Shown: positions 43,222 to 52,472 of the stretch, in pieces
How positions within the stretch are numbered: position 1 is the first letter of the stretch
How the letters are laid out: each line of letters begins with the position of its first letter
NCBI RefSeq assembly: GCF_030291075.1
Contig: NZ_CP127407.1
Span: forward strand, 866,001-930,000
Length of the DNA stretch: 64,000 nucleotides
Reading direction: 5' to 3'
DNA from: Stenotrophomonas sp. 57
GTDB taxonomy: Bacteria > Pseudomonadota > Gammaproteobacteria > Xanthomonadales > Xanthomonadaceae
Translations under genes and position numbers: made by a program
Notes under the pieces: model-generated
The model's database searches: none
Told to the model about the DNA's origin: nothing
What the model saw: the letters and a program-made list of their open reading frames with translations, nothing else

Positions 43222-44430
43222 TCAGCCTTTGATCACGCCCAGCTCGACACCGATGCGGGTGAACGCATCGATCGCGCGGTCCAGCTGTTCACGGGTGTGC
43301 GCGGCGCTGATCTGGGTACGGATGCGCGCCTGGCCCTTGGGCACCACCGGGAAGAAGAAGCCGATCGCGTAGATGCCTTCTTCCAGCAGGCGCTCGGCGA
43401 ATTTCTGCGCCAGCGGTGCGTCGTAGAGCATCACCGGGCTGATCGGATGCACGCCCGGCTTCACGTCGAAACCGGCGGCGACCATCTTCTCGCGGAAGTG
43501 GCGGGTGTTCTCCACCAGGGTGTCGCGCAGGTCGTCGGCGGCGGCCAGCATCTCGAACGCCTTGATGCCGGCGGCCACCACGTGCGGCGGCAGCGAGTTG
43601 GAGAACAGGTAGGGGCGCGAACGCTGGCGCAGCAGTTCGATCACCTCGGCACTGGCGCAGGTGAAGCCGCCCAGCGCGCCGCCCATGGCCTTGCCCAGGG
43701 TACCGGTGATGATGTCGATCTTGTCCAGCACGCCCTTCACTTCGGCCGAGCCACGGCCGGTGGCGCCGAGGAAGCCGGTGGCGTGGCACTCATCGATGTG
43801 CACCAGCGCGTTGTACTTCTTCGCCAGCGCGGTGATCTCGTCCAGCGGCGCGATGAAGCCGTCCATCGAGAACACGCCATCGGTGGTGATCAGCTTGGTC
43901 TTGCAGCCGGCGGCATCGGCAGCCTGCAGCTGCGCTTCCAGATCGGCCATGTCGCAGTTGGCGTAGCGGAAGCGCTTGGCCTTGCACAGGCGCACGCCGT
44001 CGATGATCGAGGCGTGGTTCAGCGCATCGGAAATGATCGCGTCGTTTTCGCCGAGCAGCGGCTCGAACAAGCCGCCGTTGGCGTCGAAGCAGGCGGCGTA
44101 GAGGATGGTGTCCTGCTTGCCGAAGAAGTCGGCGATCTGCTTTTCCAGCTGCTTGTGCAGGTCCTGGGTGCCGCAGATGAAGCGCACCGAGGCCATGCCG
44201 AAGCCGTGGGTATCCAGCGCGTCCTTGGCGGCCTGGATCAGGTCCGGATGGTCGGCCAGGCCCAGGTAGTTGTTGGCACAGAAGTTCAGCACCTTGCGGC
44301 CGTCGTCGAGGGTGATCTCGGCCGACTGCGGGCTGGTGATGATCCGCTCGGACTTGAACAGGCCCTGGGCGCGGATGGCGTCCAGTTCCTCGGCGTAGTG
44401 GCGGGTCAGGGCGGAGGAGGCGTCGGTCAT
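43222..44430 (-). CDS. kbl: 2-amino-3-ketobutyrate CoA ligase (glycine C-acetyltransferase)
   Basis: This is the PLP enzyme that cleaves 2-amino-3-ketobutyrate with CoA to glycine and acetyl-CoA, the second step of threonine degradation. The protein has 402 aa from ATG 44430 ([20 protein letters not shown]). [23 protein letters not shown] and the PLP lysine region [14 protein letters not shown] are visible. The partner gene tdh is 1.1 kb away on the same strand, separated by a plus-strand porin gene. Confidence 0.96.
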   Translation of the reverse strand: MTDASSALTRHYAEELDAIRAQGLFKSERIITSPQSAEITLDDGRKVLNFCANNYLGLADHPDLIQAAKDALDTHGFGMASVRFICGTQDLHKQLEKQIADFFGKQDTILYAACFDANGGLFEPLLGENDAIISDALNHASIIDGVRLCKAKRFRYANCDMADLEAQLQAADAAGCKTKLITTDGVFSMDGFIAPLDEITALAKKYNALVHIDECHATGFLGATGRGSAEVKGVLDKIDIITGTLGKAMGGALGGFTCASAEVIELLRQRSRPYLFSNSLPPHVVAAGIKAFEMLAAADDLRDTLVENTRHFREKMVAAGFDVKPGVHPISPVMLYDAPLAQKFAERLLEEGIYAIGFFFPVVPKGQARIRTQISAAHTREQLDRAIDAFTRIGVELGVIKG

Positions 44431-44627
44431 GGCGTGGGCACGGCTCAGCACGGGGAAACCACTGATTCTACCGGGCAACGGCGCCCATCGACCGGGCCGG
44501 ACAGGGCCCCGCCACCGGCGGCACATGTTGCATCGCAATAGCAAACGGGTTAAAAATTCGTGAACCCCGCCTGTCTAGCGCCGGTTGCCCGCTCCCCCTC
44601 CCGCCCCCGCCACCCTCGGAGACGCCC
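44431..44627. promoter_or_regulatory. Divergent region between kbl and the TorF-like porin
   Basis: This 197-bp region contains no gene. TTGC-atc-GCAA (44528-44538) is a small palindrome. TTGCAT with TAAAAA 17 bp on (44528-44556) is a weak promoter candidate for the porin gene. No confident kbl promoter is seen. Confidence 0.3.
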
Positions 44628-45320
44628 ATGAAGCATGCCCGTGCCTGCCTCGCCATTGCCGCCGCCCTGACCCTTGCGCCGTTTGCCGCCAGTGCCCAGG
44701 ACAACGAATCGCCCTACAGCTGGAACGTCACCGCCGTGTCGGACTACCTGTTCCGTGGCGTGTCGCAGACCGACGAGAAGCCGACCCTGCAGGCGGGCTT
44801 CACCTACACCTCCCCGGTGGGCCTGTACGCCGGCGTCTGGGGATCGGGCGTGGACTTCGGTCCGGGCGACCCGAACACCGAGGTCGACTACCAGATCGGC
44901 TATGGCGTGGACGTCACCCCGCGCGTCAATTTCGATGTGCTGCTGAACCGCTATACCTACATCGGTGCCAGCAACCAGAACTACAACGAGCTGGTTACGA
45001 CGACCACGCTGGACGAGACCTACAAGCTGACCGTGGCCTACACCAACGACCAGTGGAACAGCGGGACCGACGGCTGGTACTACGGTGTCGGCGGCCAGTG
45101 GGGCCTGCCGCGTGACTTCACCCTCAACGCCAACGTCGGCCGCAGCAGCTTCGAGAAGGGCCTGGCCAAGGACTACACCGACTGGAACGTCGGCGTCAGC
45201 CGCCAGTTCGGCCTGTTCAACGTCGGCCTGGGTTACTACGGCACCGACAGCAATGGCCGCGAGAACTCGGGCAAGCTGGCACACAGCCGCGTGCTGCTGA
45301 CCGTGGCGGTCGGGAAGTAA
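44628..45320 (+). CDS. TorF family putative porin
   Basis: This is an outer-membrane beta-barrel protein of 230 aa, family of unknown substrate. A signal peptide (MKHARACLAIAAALTLAPFAASA) is followed by the family's hallmark N-terminus YSWNVTAVSDYLFRGVSQTDEKPTLQAGF and alternating aromatic beta-strands. The C-terminus is HSRVLLTVAVGK. The gene is inserted between kbl and tdh in opposite orientation. Confidence 0.88.
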   Translation: MKHARACLAIAAALTLAPFAASAQDNESPYSWNVTAVSDYLFRGVSQTDEKPTLQAGFTYTSPVGLYAGVWGSGVDFGPGDPNTEVDYQIGYGVDVTPRVNFDVLLNRYTYIGASNQNYNELVTTTTLDETYKLTVAYTNDQWNSGTDGWYYGVGGQWGLPRDFTLNANVGRSSFEKGLAKDYTDWNVGVSRQFGLFNVGLGYYGTDSNGRENSGKLAHSRVLLTVAVGK

Positions 45321-45336
45321 CGCCGCAGGCGTTACG

Positions 45337-45360
45337 GTAGGTGCCAGGCTTGCCTGGCAC
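45337..45360. repeat. GTAG-tagged palindrome (SMAG-like)
   Basis: GTAGGTGCCAGGC-tt-GCCTGGCAC, 16 bp after the porin stop and just before its terminator, the same order as after mdh. Confidence 0.68.
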
Positions 45361-45368
45361 GCTCTACG

Positions 45369-45395
45369 AAAAAGGCGCCCATCGGGCGCCTTTTT
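45369..45395. terminator. Bidirectional terminator between the porin and tdh genes
   Basis: AAAAAGGCGCCC-atc-GGGCGCCTTTTT has A- and T-runs on both sides and is placed between convergent genes. Confidence 0.85.
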
Positions 45396-45519
45396 CAATT
45401 CCGCAGTGTTCTTGATCCCATCCGGGGGAGAGCCCCCTTGTTGTTCCAGGGGGCGCGCCAATGGCGCGGGGATAAGAAAACATGCGCGGACTGATTCAAC
45501 GTGCCGAGGGCACGGTGAA

Positions 45520-46542
45520 TCAGTTCCAGCTCAGCACGACCTTGCCGGCCTTGCCTTCTTCCATCAGGTCGAAGCCCTTCTGGAAGTCGTCGATCGGCAG
45601 CTGGTGGGTCATCACCTTGCCGAGCGGGAAGCCGGACAGCACCAGCTGGGTCATCTTGTACCAGGTCTCGTACATCTTGCGGCCGTAGATGCCCTGCACG
45701 GTCAGGCCCTTGAAGATGATCTTGTCCCAGTCGCAGCCGGCGCCCTTGGGCATGATGCCGAGCATGGCGATCTTGCCGCCGTGGTACATGCAGTCGAGCA
45801 TGTCGTTGAACGCGCGTGGGTTGCCGCTCATTTCCAGGCCCACGTCGAAGCCCTCCATGTGCAGTTCCTTCATCACGTCCTTCAGCGACTGATTGGCGAC
45901 GTTGACCACGCGGGTGGCACCCATGTCGGCAGCCAGCTTCAGGCGGAAGTCGTTGACGTCGGTCACCACCACGTTGCGCGCACCGATGTGCTTGCAGATG
46001 CCGGCGGCAATGATGCCGATCGGGCCGGCCCCGGTGATCAGCACGTCCTCGCCGATCACGTCGAACTCCAGCGCGCAGTGCGCGGCGTTGCCGTAGGGGT
46101 CGAAGAAGGCGGCCAGCTCGGACGGAATCTGGTCCGGGATCGGCCACAGGTTGCTGGCCGGCATCACCATGTATTCGGCGAATGCGCCGTTGACGTTGAC
46201 GCCGATGCCGACGGTGTTCGGGCACAGGTGCGGGCGGCCGCCACGGCAGTTGCGGCAGTGGCCGCAGACGATGTGGCCTTCGGCCGAGACGCGCTGGCCG
46301 ATCTCGTAGCCGGTCACGCCCGGGCCGATTTCGGCAATGCGGCCGACGAATTCATGGCCGATGGTCAGGCCCGGCTTGATCGTGCGCTGGCTCCACTCGT
46401 CCCACAGGTAGATGTGCAGGTCGGTGCCGCAGATCGCGGTCTTCTCCAGCTTGATCAACACCTGGTTCGGGCCCGGGGTCGGTACCGGAACCTCTTCCAT
46501 CCAGATGCCCTTGGCCGCTTCGCGCTTGACCAGGGCCTTCAT
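45520..46542 (-). CDS. tdh: L-threonine 3-dehydrogenase
   Basis: This enzyme oxidises threonine to 2-amino-3-ketobutyrate with NAD, feeding Kbl. ATG 46542 ([18 protein letters not shown]) gives the family-typical 340 aa; ATG 46557 would add five residues (MAQQT), and neither has a clear ribosome binding site. Catalytic zinc ligands lie in ICGTDLHIY and GHEFVGR; the structural zinc motif is [15 protein letters not shown]. The NAD site is [15 protein letters not shown]. Confidence 0.96.
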   Translation of the reverse strand: MKALVKREAAKGIWMEEVPVPTPGPNQVLIKLEKTAICGTDLHIYLWDEWSQRTIKPGLTIGHEFVGRIAEIGPGVTGYEIGQRVSAEGHIVCGHCRNCRGGRPHLCPNTVGIGVNVNGAFAEYMVMPASNLWPIPDQIPSELAAFFDPYGNAAHCALEFDVIGEDVLITGAGPIGIIAAGICKHIGARNVVVTDVNDFRLKLAADMGATRVVNVANQSLKDVMKELHMEGFDVGLEMSGNPRAFNDMLDCMYHGGKIAMLGIMPKGAGCDWDKIIFKGLTVQGIYGRKMYETWYKMTQLVLSGFPLGKVMTHQLPIDDFQKGFDLMEEGKAGKVVLSWN

Positions 46543-46686
46543 CGTTTGCTGCGCCATCGGGTGGAACTCATCAGGGGGAAAACGCGGATTATAGGGTGCC
46601 GGGCGGAATTCCCATGTTGCGCTGCGGGTGCATTGGCGGAACGAAAGGCGTGCGCCGGCAGGCGTTTCGAACGTGGCCGCTGCACT

Positions 46687-46709
46687 CGCCGGGCATGGCC
46701 CGGCGCTAC
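46687..46709. repeat. CTAC-tagged palindrome (SMAG-like)
   Basis: CGCCGGGC-at-GGCCCGGCGCTAC, in the divergent region between tdh and the S46 peptidase gene, next to element E. Nearly the same stem occurs at 59365-59387 and 37894-37917. Confidence 0.65.
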
Positions 46710-46732
46710 CGCCCGAGGCCAGGGAATTGTCG

Positions 46733-46842
46733 GGAGACGGGAGGCCAGGCCGATGCAGGACCGTAAGCGCCATGGATGGCGCGATCGAGCCCCCATGGAT
46801 GGGTTTACGGCGTGTCCTGCATCGGCCTGGCCTCCCGTCTCC
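46733..46842 (-). repeat. Arm-core-arm element E (52-nt core, solitary)
   Basis: Perfect 29-bp arms (46733-46761 and 46814-46842; GGAGACGGGAGGCC...GCAGGAC) differ from all other copies except for the inner GCAGGAC. They enclose a 52-nt core (46762-46813). On the minus strand the core is ACGCCGTAAACCCATCCATG..., with only a few differences from element A, all in or near the second stem. It lies between two divergent 5' ends, without the flanking modules of the composite units. The remaining 200 bp or so of the gap shows no clear promoter. Confidence 0.85.
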
Positions 46843-46959
46843 GTCCGATCGCAGTGGAGACGCTGAACGGTGGAAGCATCCGATTGCATGACTTCCGGGG
46901 TTCGGGCCGGGGCAGGGCGGCGGGCTACAATCGAGGGTTCCACTACCAGGGGCCGCTCC

Positions 46960-49125
46960 ATGCGCTCGAACCTGCTTGCATTCTCCATCGTCGCCAGCCT
47001 CGGGCTGGCCCAGGTCGCCCATGCCGCTGAAGGCATGTGGGTGCCGCAGCAGCTGCCGGAAATCGCCGGCCCGCTGCAGAAGGCCGGCCTGAAGCTGTCC
47101 CCGGAACAGCTGTCCAACCTCACCGGCGACCCGATGGGCGCGGTGGTTGCGCTGGGCGGCTGCACCGCCAGCTTCGTCTCGCCGCAGGGCCTGGTGGTCA
47201 CCAATCACCACTGCGCCTACGGCGCCATCCAGCTGAATTCGACCGCGCAGAAGAACCTGATCAAGGACGGCTTCAACGCCCCGAAGCACAGCGATGAACT
47301 GAGCGCGGGCCCGAATGCCCGCGTCTACGTGCTGGACCAGATCACCGACGTCACCGCGCAGGCCAAGGCCGCGATTGCCGCCGCCGGCAACGACCCGCTG
47401 GCCCGCAGCCGCGCGCTGGACGCCTTCGACAAGGCCCAGGTCGCCGCCTGTGAAGCCGAGGAAGGCTTCCGCTGCCGCCTGTACACCTTCTCCGGCGGCA
47501 ACACCTACCGCCTGTTCCGCAACATGGAAATCAAGGACGTGCGCCTGGTCTACGCGCCCCCGGGCAGCGTCGGCAAGTACGGCGGCGATGTCGACAACTG
47601 GATGTGGCCGCGCCACACCGGCGATTTCTCGTTCTACCGCGCCTACGTCGGCAAGGACGGCAAGCCGGCGGCGTTCTCGGCCGACAACGTGCCGTACCAG
47701 CCCAAGCACTTCCTGAAGTTCACCGACCAGCCGCTGGGTGCCGGCGACTTCGTGATGGTGGCCGGTTACCCGGGCCGCACCAACCGCTATGCGCTGGCCG
47801 GTGAGTTCAACGAAACCGCCAACTGGACCTACCCGACCATCGCCAAGCACTACAACGCGGTGCTGAAGATGATCGACGAGGCCGGCAAGGCCGACGCCGA
47901 CGTCAAGGTGAAGTACGCCGCCACTGCCGCCAGCATGAACAACGTGGCCAAGAACTACTCGGGCCAGCTGGAAGGCTTCAAGCGCATCGACGCGGCTGGC
48001 CAGAAGCAGGCCGAAGAAGCCGCCGTGCTGGCGTGGCTGAAGAAGCAGGGCGCCGCCGGCAAGCCGGCACTGGCCGCACACGCGCAGCTGGTCAAGCACC
48101 TGGACACCAGCAAGGCCACCCGCGAGCGTGACCTGTTCGTCGGCCAGTTCAACAACACCCAGGCGGTCAGCGCTGCCATCGGCCTGTATCGCCTGTCGAT
48201 CGAGCGCACCAAGCCGGACGCCGAGCGCGAAGTCGGCTACCAGCAGCGCGACCTGCCGACCCTGGAAGGCGGCCTGAAGCAGATGGACCGCCGCTACGTG
48301 GCGAAGATGGACCAGCAGCTGCAGACCTACTGGCTGGACCAGTACGTCGCCCTGCCGGCCGCACAGCGCAACAATGAAGTGCTCAACACCTGGCTGGGTG
48401 GCAGCGATGCCAACGCCGTCAAGGCGCTGGTCACCAAGCTGTCGGGCACCGAGCTGGGCAGCCTGGACGCGCGCCTGAAGTGGTTCAAGGCCGACCGCGC
48501 CGCGTTTGAAGCCAGCAGCGATCCGGCCATCCAGTACGCGGTGGCGATCATGCCGTCGCTGCTGAAGCAGGAAGAGCAGAAGAAGATCCGGGAAGGCGAG
48601 TCGCTGACCGCGCGTCCGCTGTACCTGCAGGCCCTGGCCGACTACAAGAAGAGCCAGGGTGAGTTCGTGTACCCGGACGCCAACCTGTCGCTGCGCATCA
48701 CCTTCGGCAACGTGATGGGCTATGAGCCCAAGGACGGCGTGGCCTACACCCCGTTCACCACGCTGGAAGGCATCGTCGCCAAGGACACCGGCGTGGATCC
48801 GTTCGATGCGCCCAAGGCGCTGCTCGATGCGGTCAAGGCCAAGCGCTACGGCGGCCTGGAAGACAAGCGCATCGGCTCGGTGCCGGTGAACTTCCTGTCC
48901 AACCTGGACATCACCGGCGGCAACTCCGGTTCGCCGGTGCTGGACGCCAACGGCAAGCTGGTCGGCCTGGCCTTCGACGGCAACTGGGAATCGGTCAGCT
49001 CCAACTGGGTGTTCGACCCGGTGATGACCCGCATGATCTCGGTCGACAGCCGCTACATGCAGTGGATCATGCAGGAGGTGGCGCCGGCACCGGAGCTGCT
49101 GAAGGAACTCAACCTGGCGAAATAA
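46960..49125 (+). CDS. S46 family dipeptidyl-peptidase
   Basis: This is an exported serine exopeptidase that removes N-terminal dipeptides (DPP7/DPP11 family). The protein has 721 aa from ATG 46960 with AGGGG upstream. A signal peptide ([22 protein letters not shown]) precedes the mature start [11 protein letters not shown]. The triad is visible: His in [12 protein letters not shown], Asp in [17 protein letters not shown], Ser in [13 protein letters not shown]. It is likely periplasmic and used in peptide nutrition. GTG/CTAC repeats and a strong terminator follow. Confidence 0.95.
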   Translation: MRSNLLAFSIVASLGLAQVAHAAEGMWVPQQLPEIAGPLQKAGLKLSPEQLSNLTGDPMGAVVALGGCTASFVSPQGLVVTNHHCAYGAIQLNSTAQKNLIKDGFNAPKHSDELSAGPNARVYVLDQITDVTAQAKAAIAAAGNDPLARSRALDAFDKAQVAACEAEEGFRCRLYTFSGGNTYRLFRNMEIKDVRLVYAPPGSVGKYGGDVDNWMWPRHTGDFSFYRAYVGKDGKPAAFSADNVPYQPKHFLKFTDQPLGAGDFVMVAGYPGRTNRYALAGEFNETANWTYPTIAKHYNAVLKMIDEAGKADADVKVKYAATAASMNNVAKNYSGQLEGFKRIDAAGQKQAEEAAVLAWLKKQGAAGKPALAAHAQLVKHLDTSKATRERDLFVGQFNNTQAVSAAIGLYRLSIERTKPDAEREVGYQQRDLPTLEGGLKQMDRRYVAKMDQQLQTYWLDQYVALPAAQRNNEVLNTWLGGSDANAVKALVTKLSGTELGSLDARLKWFKADRAAFEASSDPAIQYAVAIMPSLLKQEEQKKIREGESLTARPLYLQALADYKKSQGEFVYPDANLSLRITFGNVMGYEPKDGVAYTPFTTLEGIVAKDTGVDPFDAPKALLDAVKAKRYGGLEDKRIGSVPVNFLSNLDITGGNSGSPVLDANGKLVGLAFDGNWESVSSNWVFDPVMTRMISVDSRYMQWIMQEVAPAPELLKELNLAK

Positions 49126-49129
49126 GGGA

Positions 49130-49157
49130 GTGCCGGCCGCTGGCCGGCAACGCCTAC
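49130..49157. repeat. CTAC-tagged palindrome (SMAG-like)
   Basis: GTGCCGGCC-gct-GGCCGGCAACGCCTAC begins 5 bp after the peptidase stop. A second one follows at 49173. Confidence 0.6.
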
Positions 49158-49172
49158 GGCCTGGCGGTGCAA

Positions 49173-49193
49173 CCACGCATGGCGTGGATCTAC
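49173..49193. repeat. CTAC-tagged palindrome (SMAG-like)
   Basis: CCACGC-atg-GCGTGG-atCTAC, the second of a tandem pair after the S46 peptidase gene. The stem resembles the one at 21740-21762. Confidence 0.6.
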
Positions 49194-49204
49194 TGCCGGA
49201 CCTG

Positions 49205-49235
49205 AAACCCCGCGACGCAGGTCGCGGGGTTTTTT
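49205..49235 (+). terminator. Terminator of the S46 peptidase gene
   Basis: ACCCCGCGAC-GCAG-GTCGCGGGGT is followed by TTTTT, a classic Rho-independent terminator with an A-run 5'. Confidence 0.9.
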
Positions 49236-49343
49236 CATGCCCGCCCCGGCCCGGTGCGCCGAACAGGTATCATCCCTGTTCCGCATACTTCACAGGATGT
49301 GAACGAACGCGGAAACCTCCTTCCCCCAGGACCCCTTGCTCGC

Positions 49344-49988
49344 ATGCGCATCCTGCTTGCCCGTCACGGCGAAACGCCGTGGAACGCCGAAGGCCGCTAC
49401 CAGGGCCAGATCGACATCCCGCTTTCGCCGATCGGTGAAGCCCAGGCCCAGGCACTGGGTGCCCGGCTGGCCTCGGTGGACATCACCCGTGCCGTCGCTT
49501 CGCCGCTGTCGCGCGCGCAGCGCACCGCGCAGCTGGCGCTTGGCGCCGCCCGCGCCGACATGCTGCTGACCGAGCCGGAGCTGCAGGAAATCGCCCACGG
49601 CGAATGGGAAGGCCTGCTGGCCAGCGAAATCAACGAAAAGGATCCGTCGCGCCTGCAGGCCTGGCGCGAGGAACCGGATACCGTGCTGATGCCCGGCGGC
49701 GAATCGCTGCGCCTGGTGCTGGAACGCAGCTGGCGTGGCCTGGCCCGTGCCACCGAAGGCCTCGGCGAGCACGACACCCTGCTGGTGGTCGCCCACGACG
49801 CGGTCAACCGCGTGATCCTGTGCAAGGTGCTGGGCCTGCCGATCTCCCGCCTGTGGACCTTCCGCCAGGCACCGACCACGCTCAACCTGCTCGAAGGCCC
49901 CGACCTGGACAGCCTGGAAGTGGTGCGCCTGAACGACTGCGCCCACCACACGCCGTTCTTTGGCGAAGCCAAGCACCGCGCCCTCTGA
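49344..49988 (+). CDS. Histidine phosphatase family protein (phosphoglycerate mutase-like)
   Basis: This is a phosphatase or mutase of the histidine phosphatase superfamily; substrate uncertain. The protein has 214 aa from ATG 49344. The catalytic motif is LLARHGETPWN (phosphorylated His) near residues 4-14. Other conserved residues are in SPLSRAQRTAQ (Arg), HGEWEGL (Glu) and VVAHDAVNRVI (second His). It is 41 bp upstream of folC and may be cotranscribed. CobC-like or GpmB-like activity are alternatives. Confidence 0.88.
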   Translation: MRILLARHGETPWNAEGRYQGQIDIPLSPIGEAQAQALGARLASVDITRAVASPLSRAQRTAQLALGAARADMLLTEPELQEIAHGEWEGLLASEINEKDPSRLQAWREEPDTVLMPGGESLRLVLERSWRGLARATEGLGEHDTLLVVAHDAVNRVILCKVLGLPISRLWTFRQAPTTLNLLEGPDLDSLEVVRLNDCAHHTPFFGEAKHRAL

Positions 49989-50029
49989 TCCATCCCCCCG
50001 CATCAACTGCTTCTGCTGGAACCGCTGCC

Positions 50030-51301
50030 GTGACGAACACCCCGACCACCCTGGCCGACTGGCTGGACTACATTGAACGCCAGCACCCGGCGACCATCGA
50101 CATGGGCCTGGAGCGCGTGCGCGCCGTGGCTACGGCGATGGGCCTGGGCGCGCCGGCCAAGCGCACCATCGTGGTCGGTGGTACCAACGGCAAGGGTTCC
50201 ACCGTGGCCTTCATCGAGGCCATCGCGCGCGCCGCCGGCTGGAAGGTCGGCGCGTACACCTCGCCGCACCTGCTGCGCTACAACGAGCGCGTGCGCATCG
50301 ACGGCCAGGACGTGGACGATGCCGCGCTGGTTGCCGCGTTCAACGCCATCGAGGCGGCGCGTGGCGAAACCACGCTGACCTATTTCGAGTACGGCACGCT
50401 GGCCGCGCTGCGGCTGTTCGGCGACGCCGGGCTGGACCTGGCGGTGCTGGAAGTGGGCCTGGGCGGTCGCCTCGATGCGGTCAACATCATCGACGCCGAC
50501 GTGGCCGTGATCACCACGGTGGACATCGACCATGCCGAGTGGCTGGGCGAGGACCGCGAGGCGATCGGTACCGAGAAGGCCGGCATCATCCGCGGCTGGA
50601 AGCCGGTGATCCTGGGCGAGACCGATCCACCGTCGAGCGTGCTGCGCCGTGCTTACCTGGTCGGCGCCAACGCGATCCGTGGCGGCAGCGATTATTTCTA
50701 CGAGCCGATCGATGCCCAGCGCTGGCGCTGGCGCGACGTCGGCCTGCGCATGGAACTGCCGACCCCGGCGCTGGCCGGCCCGATCCAGCTGGCCAACGCC
50801 GGCGCCGCCATCGCCGCGCTGCGCGCGCTGGACAAGCCGGTGCCGCGCGCGGCGTGGGCTGCCGGTGTCGCGGCGGCGCGCATTTCCGGCCGGCTGCAGG
50901 CATTCGAGCGCGACGGCGTGCAGATCCGTGTGGACGTGGGCCACAACCCGCAGGCCGCGGGCCAGCTCGCGCGTGCGCTGAAGGCCGAGGTCTCGGCCGG
51001 GCGCACCCTGACGGTGTACGCCGCGCTGCAGGACAAGGACGCAGCGGGCGTGGTGCAGGCGCTGGAGGACGTGGTGGGCGAGTGGACCCTGGCCGGGCTG
51101 GAAGGCCCGCGCGGGCAGAGCGCCGCCCAGCTGCAGGCACGCCTGGCCGGCACGGTCGCCGCCACGGCGGCGCTGGCTGACAGCGTCGAACAGGCGCTGG
51201 CGCAGACACTGGCCCAGGCCGAACGTGGGGACCGGGTACTGGTGTTCGGCTCCTTCCATACCGCCGCCGCCGCCCTGCAATGGCTGCAGGACGCCGCCTG
51301 A
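50030..51301 (+). CDS. folC: Bifunctional folylpolyglutamate / dihydrofolate synthase
   Basis: This enzyme adds glutamate to dihydropteroate and folates. The protein has 423 aa from GTG 50030 (MTNTPTTLADWLDYIERQHP). It shows the P-loop VVGGTNGKGSTVAFI, YTSPHLLRYNERVRIDG and VLEVGLGGRLDAVNIID. A Mur-ligase-type C-terminal domain has DVGHNPQAAGQLARAL. It heads the cluster folC - SPOR protein - cvpA - purF, the same order as in E. coli (folC-dedD-cvpA-purF). Confidence 0.96.
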   Translation: MTNTPTTLADWLDYIERQHPATIDMGLERVRAVATAMGLGAPAKRTIVVGGTNGKGSTVAFIEAIARAAGWKVGAYTSPHLLRYNERVRIDGQDVDDAALVAAFNAIEAARGETTLTYFEYGTLAALRLFGDAGLDLAVLEVGLGGRLDAVNIIDADVAVITTVDIDHAEWLGEDREAIGTEKAGIIRGWKPVILGETDPPSSVLRRAYLVGANAIRGGSDYFYEPIDAQRWRWRDVGLRMELPTPALAGPIQLANAGAAIAALRALDKPVPRAAWAAGVAAARISGRLQAFERDGVQIRVDVGHNPQAAGQLARALKAEVSAGRTLTVYAALQDKDAAGVVQALEDVVGEWTLAGLEGPRGQSAAQLQARLAGTVAATAALADSVEQALAQTLAQAERGDRVLVFGSFHTAAAALQWLQDAA

Positions 51302-51343
51302 TACGCGTTCAGCCAACGCCGACGCCGTCCGGTCCGGCACCCG

Positions 51344-51349
51344 TATAAT
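51344..51349 (+). promoter_or_regulatory. Candidate -10 element upstream of the SPOR protein
   Basis: A perfect TATAAT in the 81-bp folC-SPOR gap gives a start site near 51356. No good -35 is seen at 16-18 bp. It could drive the SPOR-cvpA-purF genes independently of folC. Confidence 0.45.
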
Positions 51350-51382
51350 CGATGGCAATCTCCGGACAGTTGCCTGCCTCAC

Positions 51383-52426
51383 GTGGATACGCCTCTGAAA
51401 CAGCGTCTAATTGGTGCCATCGTGCTGGTGGCACTGGCCGTGATTTTCCTGCCGATGCTGGTCAAGGGACCCGCACCGGACAGCGGCGTCGCCAATGTGC
51501 CGATCGCCGCGCCGGATGCACCTGCCGATGGCCAGTTCGAAACCCGTGAACTGCCGCTGGTGGCCCCGGCGGGCGGTGCCACGGGGCTGCAGACCGGCCA
51601 GGCCAAACCGCTTGCGGAGGCCACAGCGCCCGCCACGCCGCCGACCGTGGACACGTCGCCGGCGGTTGCCGCCGGCAACTATGCGGTTACCTTCGGTGCC
51701 TACGGCAGCAAGGCCGACGCCGACGCGGTGATCGCTTACCTGAAGCGCTCGCAGCTGCCGGGCTTCGCCGAAACGACGACCATCAACGGGCGCCAGGCAT
51801 GGCGCGTGCGTGTCGGGCCGTATGCCGACCGCGCCCAGGCCGAGGCGGCTCGCCTGCAGGCGGTGAAGATCCGCGCCGACGTGAAGGCCGAAGTGATCAC
51901 CCTGGATGCCGCAGCGGCCAGCAGCGCCCCGGTGGCAGCCACCCCGGCACCGTCCACGCCAGGCGCCAGTACCCCGTCCGCAGCCACTGCGCCGTCGGCC
52001 AGCAGCAACCCGGTGCACAGCGAAAGCCTGCCGCCGAGTACGCCGACCGCAACGACCGCCCCGGCCGCCAAGCCGGAGCCGCCGAAGCCGGCGCCGAAGC
52101 CCGAAACCCCGAAGCCGGAGCCCAAGCCGGATGCCGCCGCCAGCAAGCCGGCAACCGCCCCGACCACGCCCGCCGCACCGGCGGCCAGCGGCGTCGGCTT
52201 TGCCGTGCAGCTGGGCGCGTTCGGCCAGGCCAACGATGCCAACGCCCTGCGCGACAAGGTCCGGGTCGCGGGCTTCAGCGCCTTTGTCGAGCAGGTGCGC
52301 ACTGAAAAGGGCACCCTGCACCGCGTCCGCGTTGGGCCGGTGGCCAACCGCGCCGATGCCGAGCAGCTGAAGGCGCAGGTCGCCGCCAAGGTCGGCGTGG
52401 CCGGCATGGTGCGACCGCACCCATGA
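51383..52426 (+). CDS. SPOR domain-containing cell division protein (DedD-like)
   Basis: This is an inner-membrane protein that recognises denuded septal peptidoglycan. The protein has 347 aa from GTG 51383 (MDTPLKQRLIGAIVLVALAVIFLPMLV), a single N-terminal membrane anchor. It is unusual in having two SPOR-like repeats: one near residues 90-170 (YAVTFGAYGSKADADAVIAYL...RVRVGPYADRAQAEAARL) and one at the C-terminus (FAVQLGAFGQANDANALRDKV...HRVRVGPVANRADAEQLK). A Pro/Ala/Lys-rich linker of about 100 residues separates them. E. coli DedD has one. Confidence 0.88.
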   Translation: MDTPLKQRLIGAIVLVALAVIFLPMLVKGPAPDSGVANVPIAAPDAPADGQFETRELPLVAPAGGATGLQTGQAKPLAEATAPATPPTVDTSPAVAAGNYAVTFGAYGSKADADAVIAYLKRSQLPGFAETTTINGRQAWRVRVGPYADRAQAEAARLQAVKIRADVKAEVITLDAAAASSAPVAATPAPSTPGASTPSAATAPSASSNPVHSESLPPSTPTATTAPAAKPEPPKPAPKPETPKPEPKPDAAASKPATAPTTPAAPAASGVGFAVQLGAFGQANDANALRDKVRVAGFSAFVEQVRTEKGTLHRVRVGPVANRADAEQLKAQVAAKVGVAGMVRPHP

Positions 52427-52472
52427 CCCACGCGCAGCCCCGTTGCCAGCGCCGCCGAAGGAGCGGGGCGCC

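Noticed and set aside
45520-49176. Minus-strand open frame of 1218 codons covering tdh and running antisense through the S46 peptidase gene
   Set aside because: Only the first 1 kb (tdh) has protein-family signal. The rest is the complement of a well-supported peptidase gene; long antisense frames are common at this GC content.
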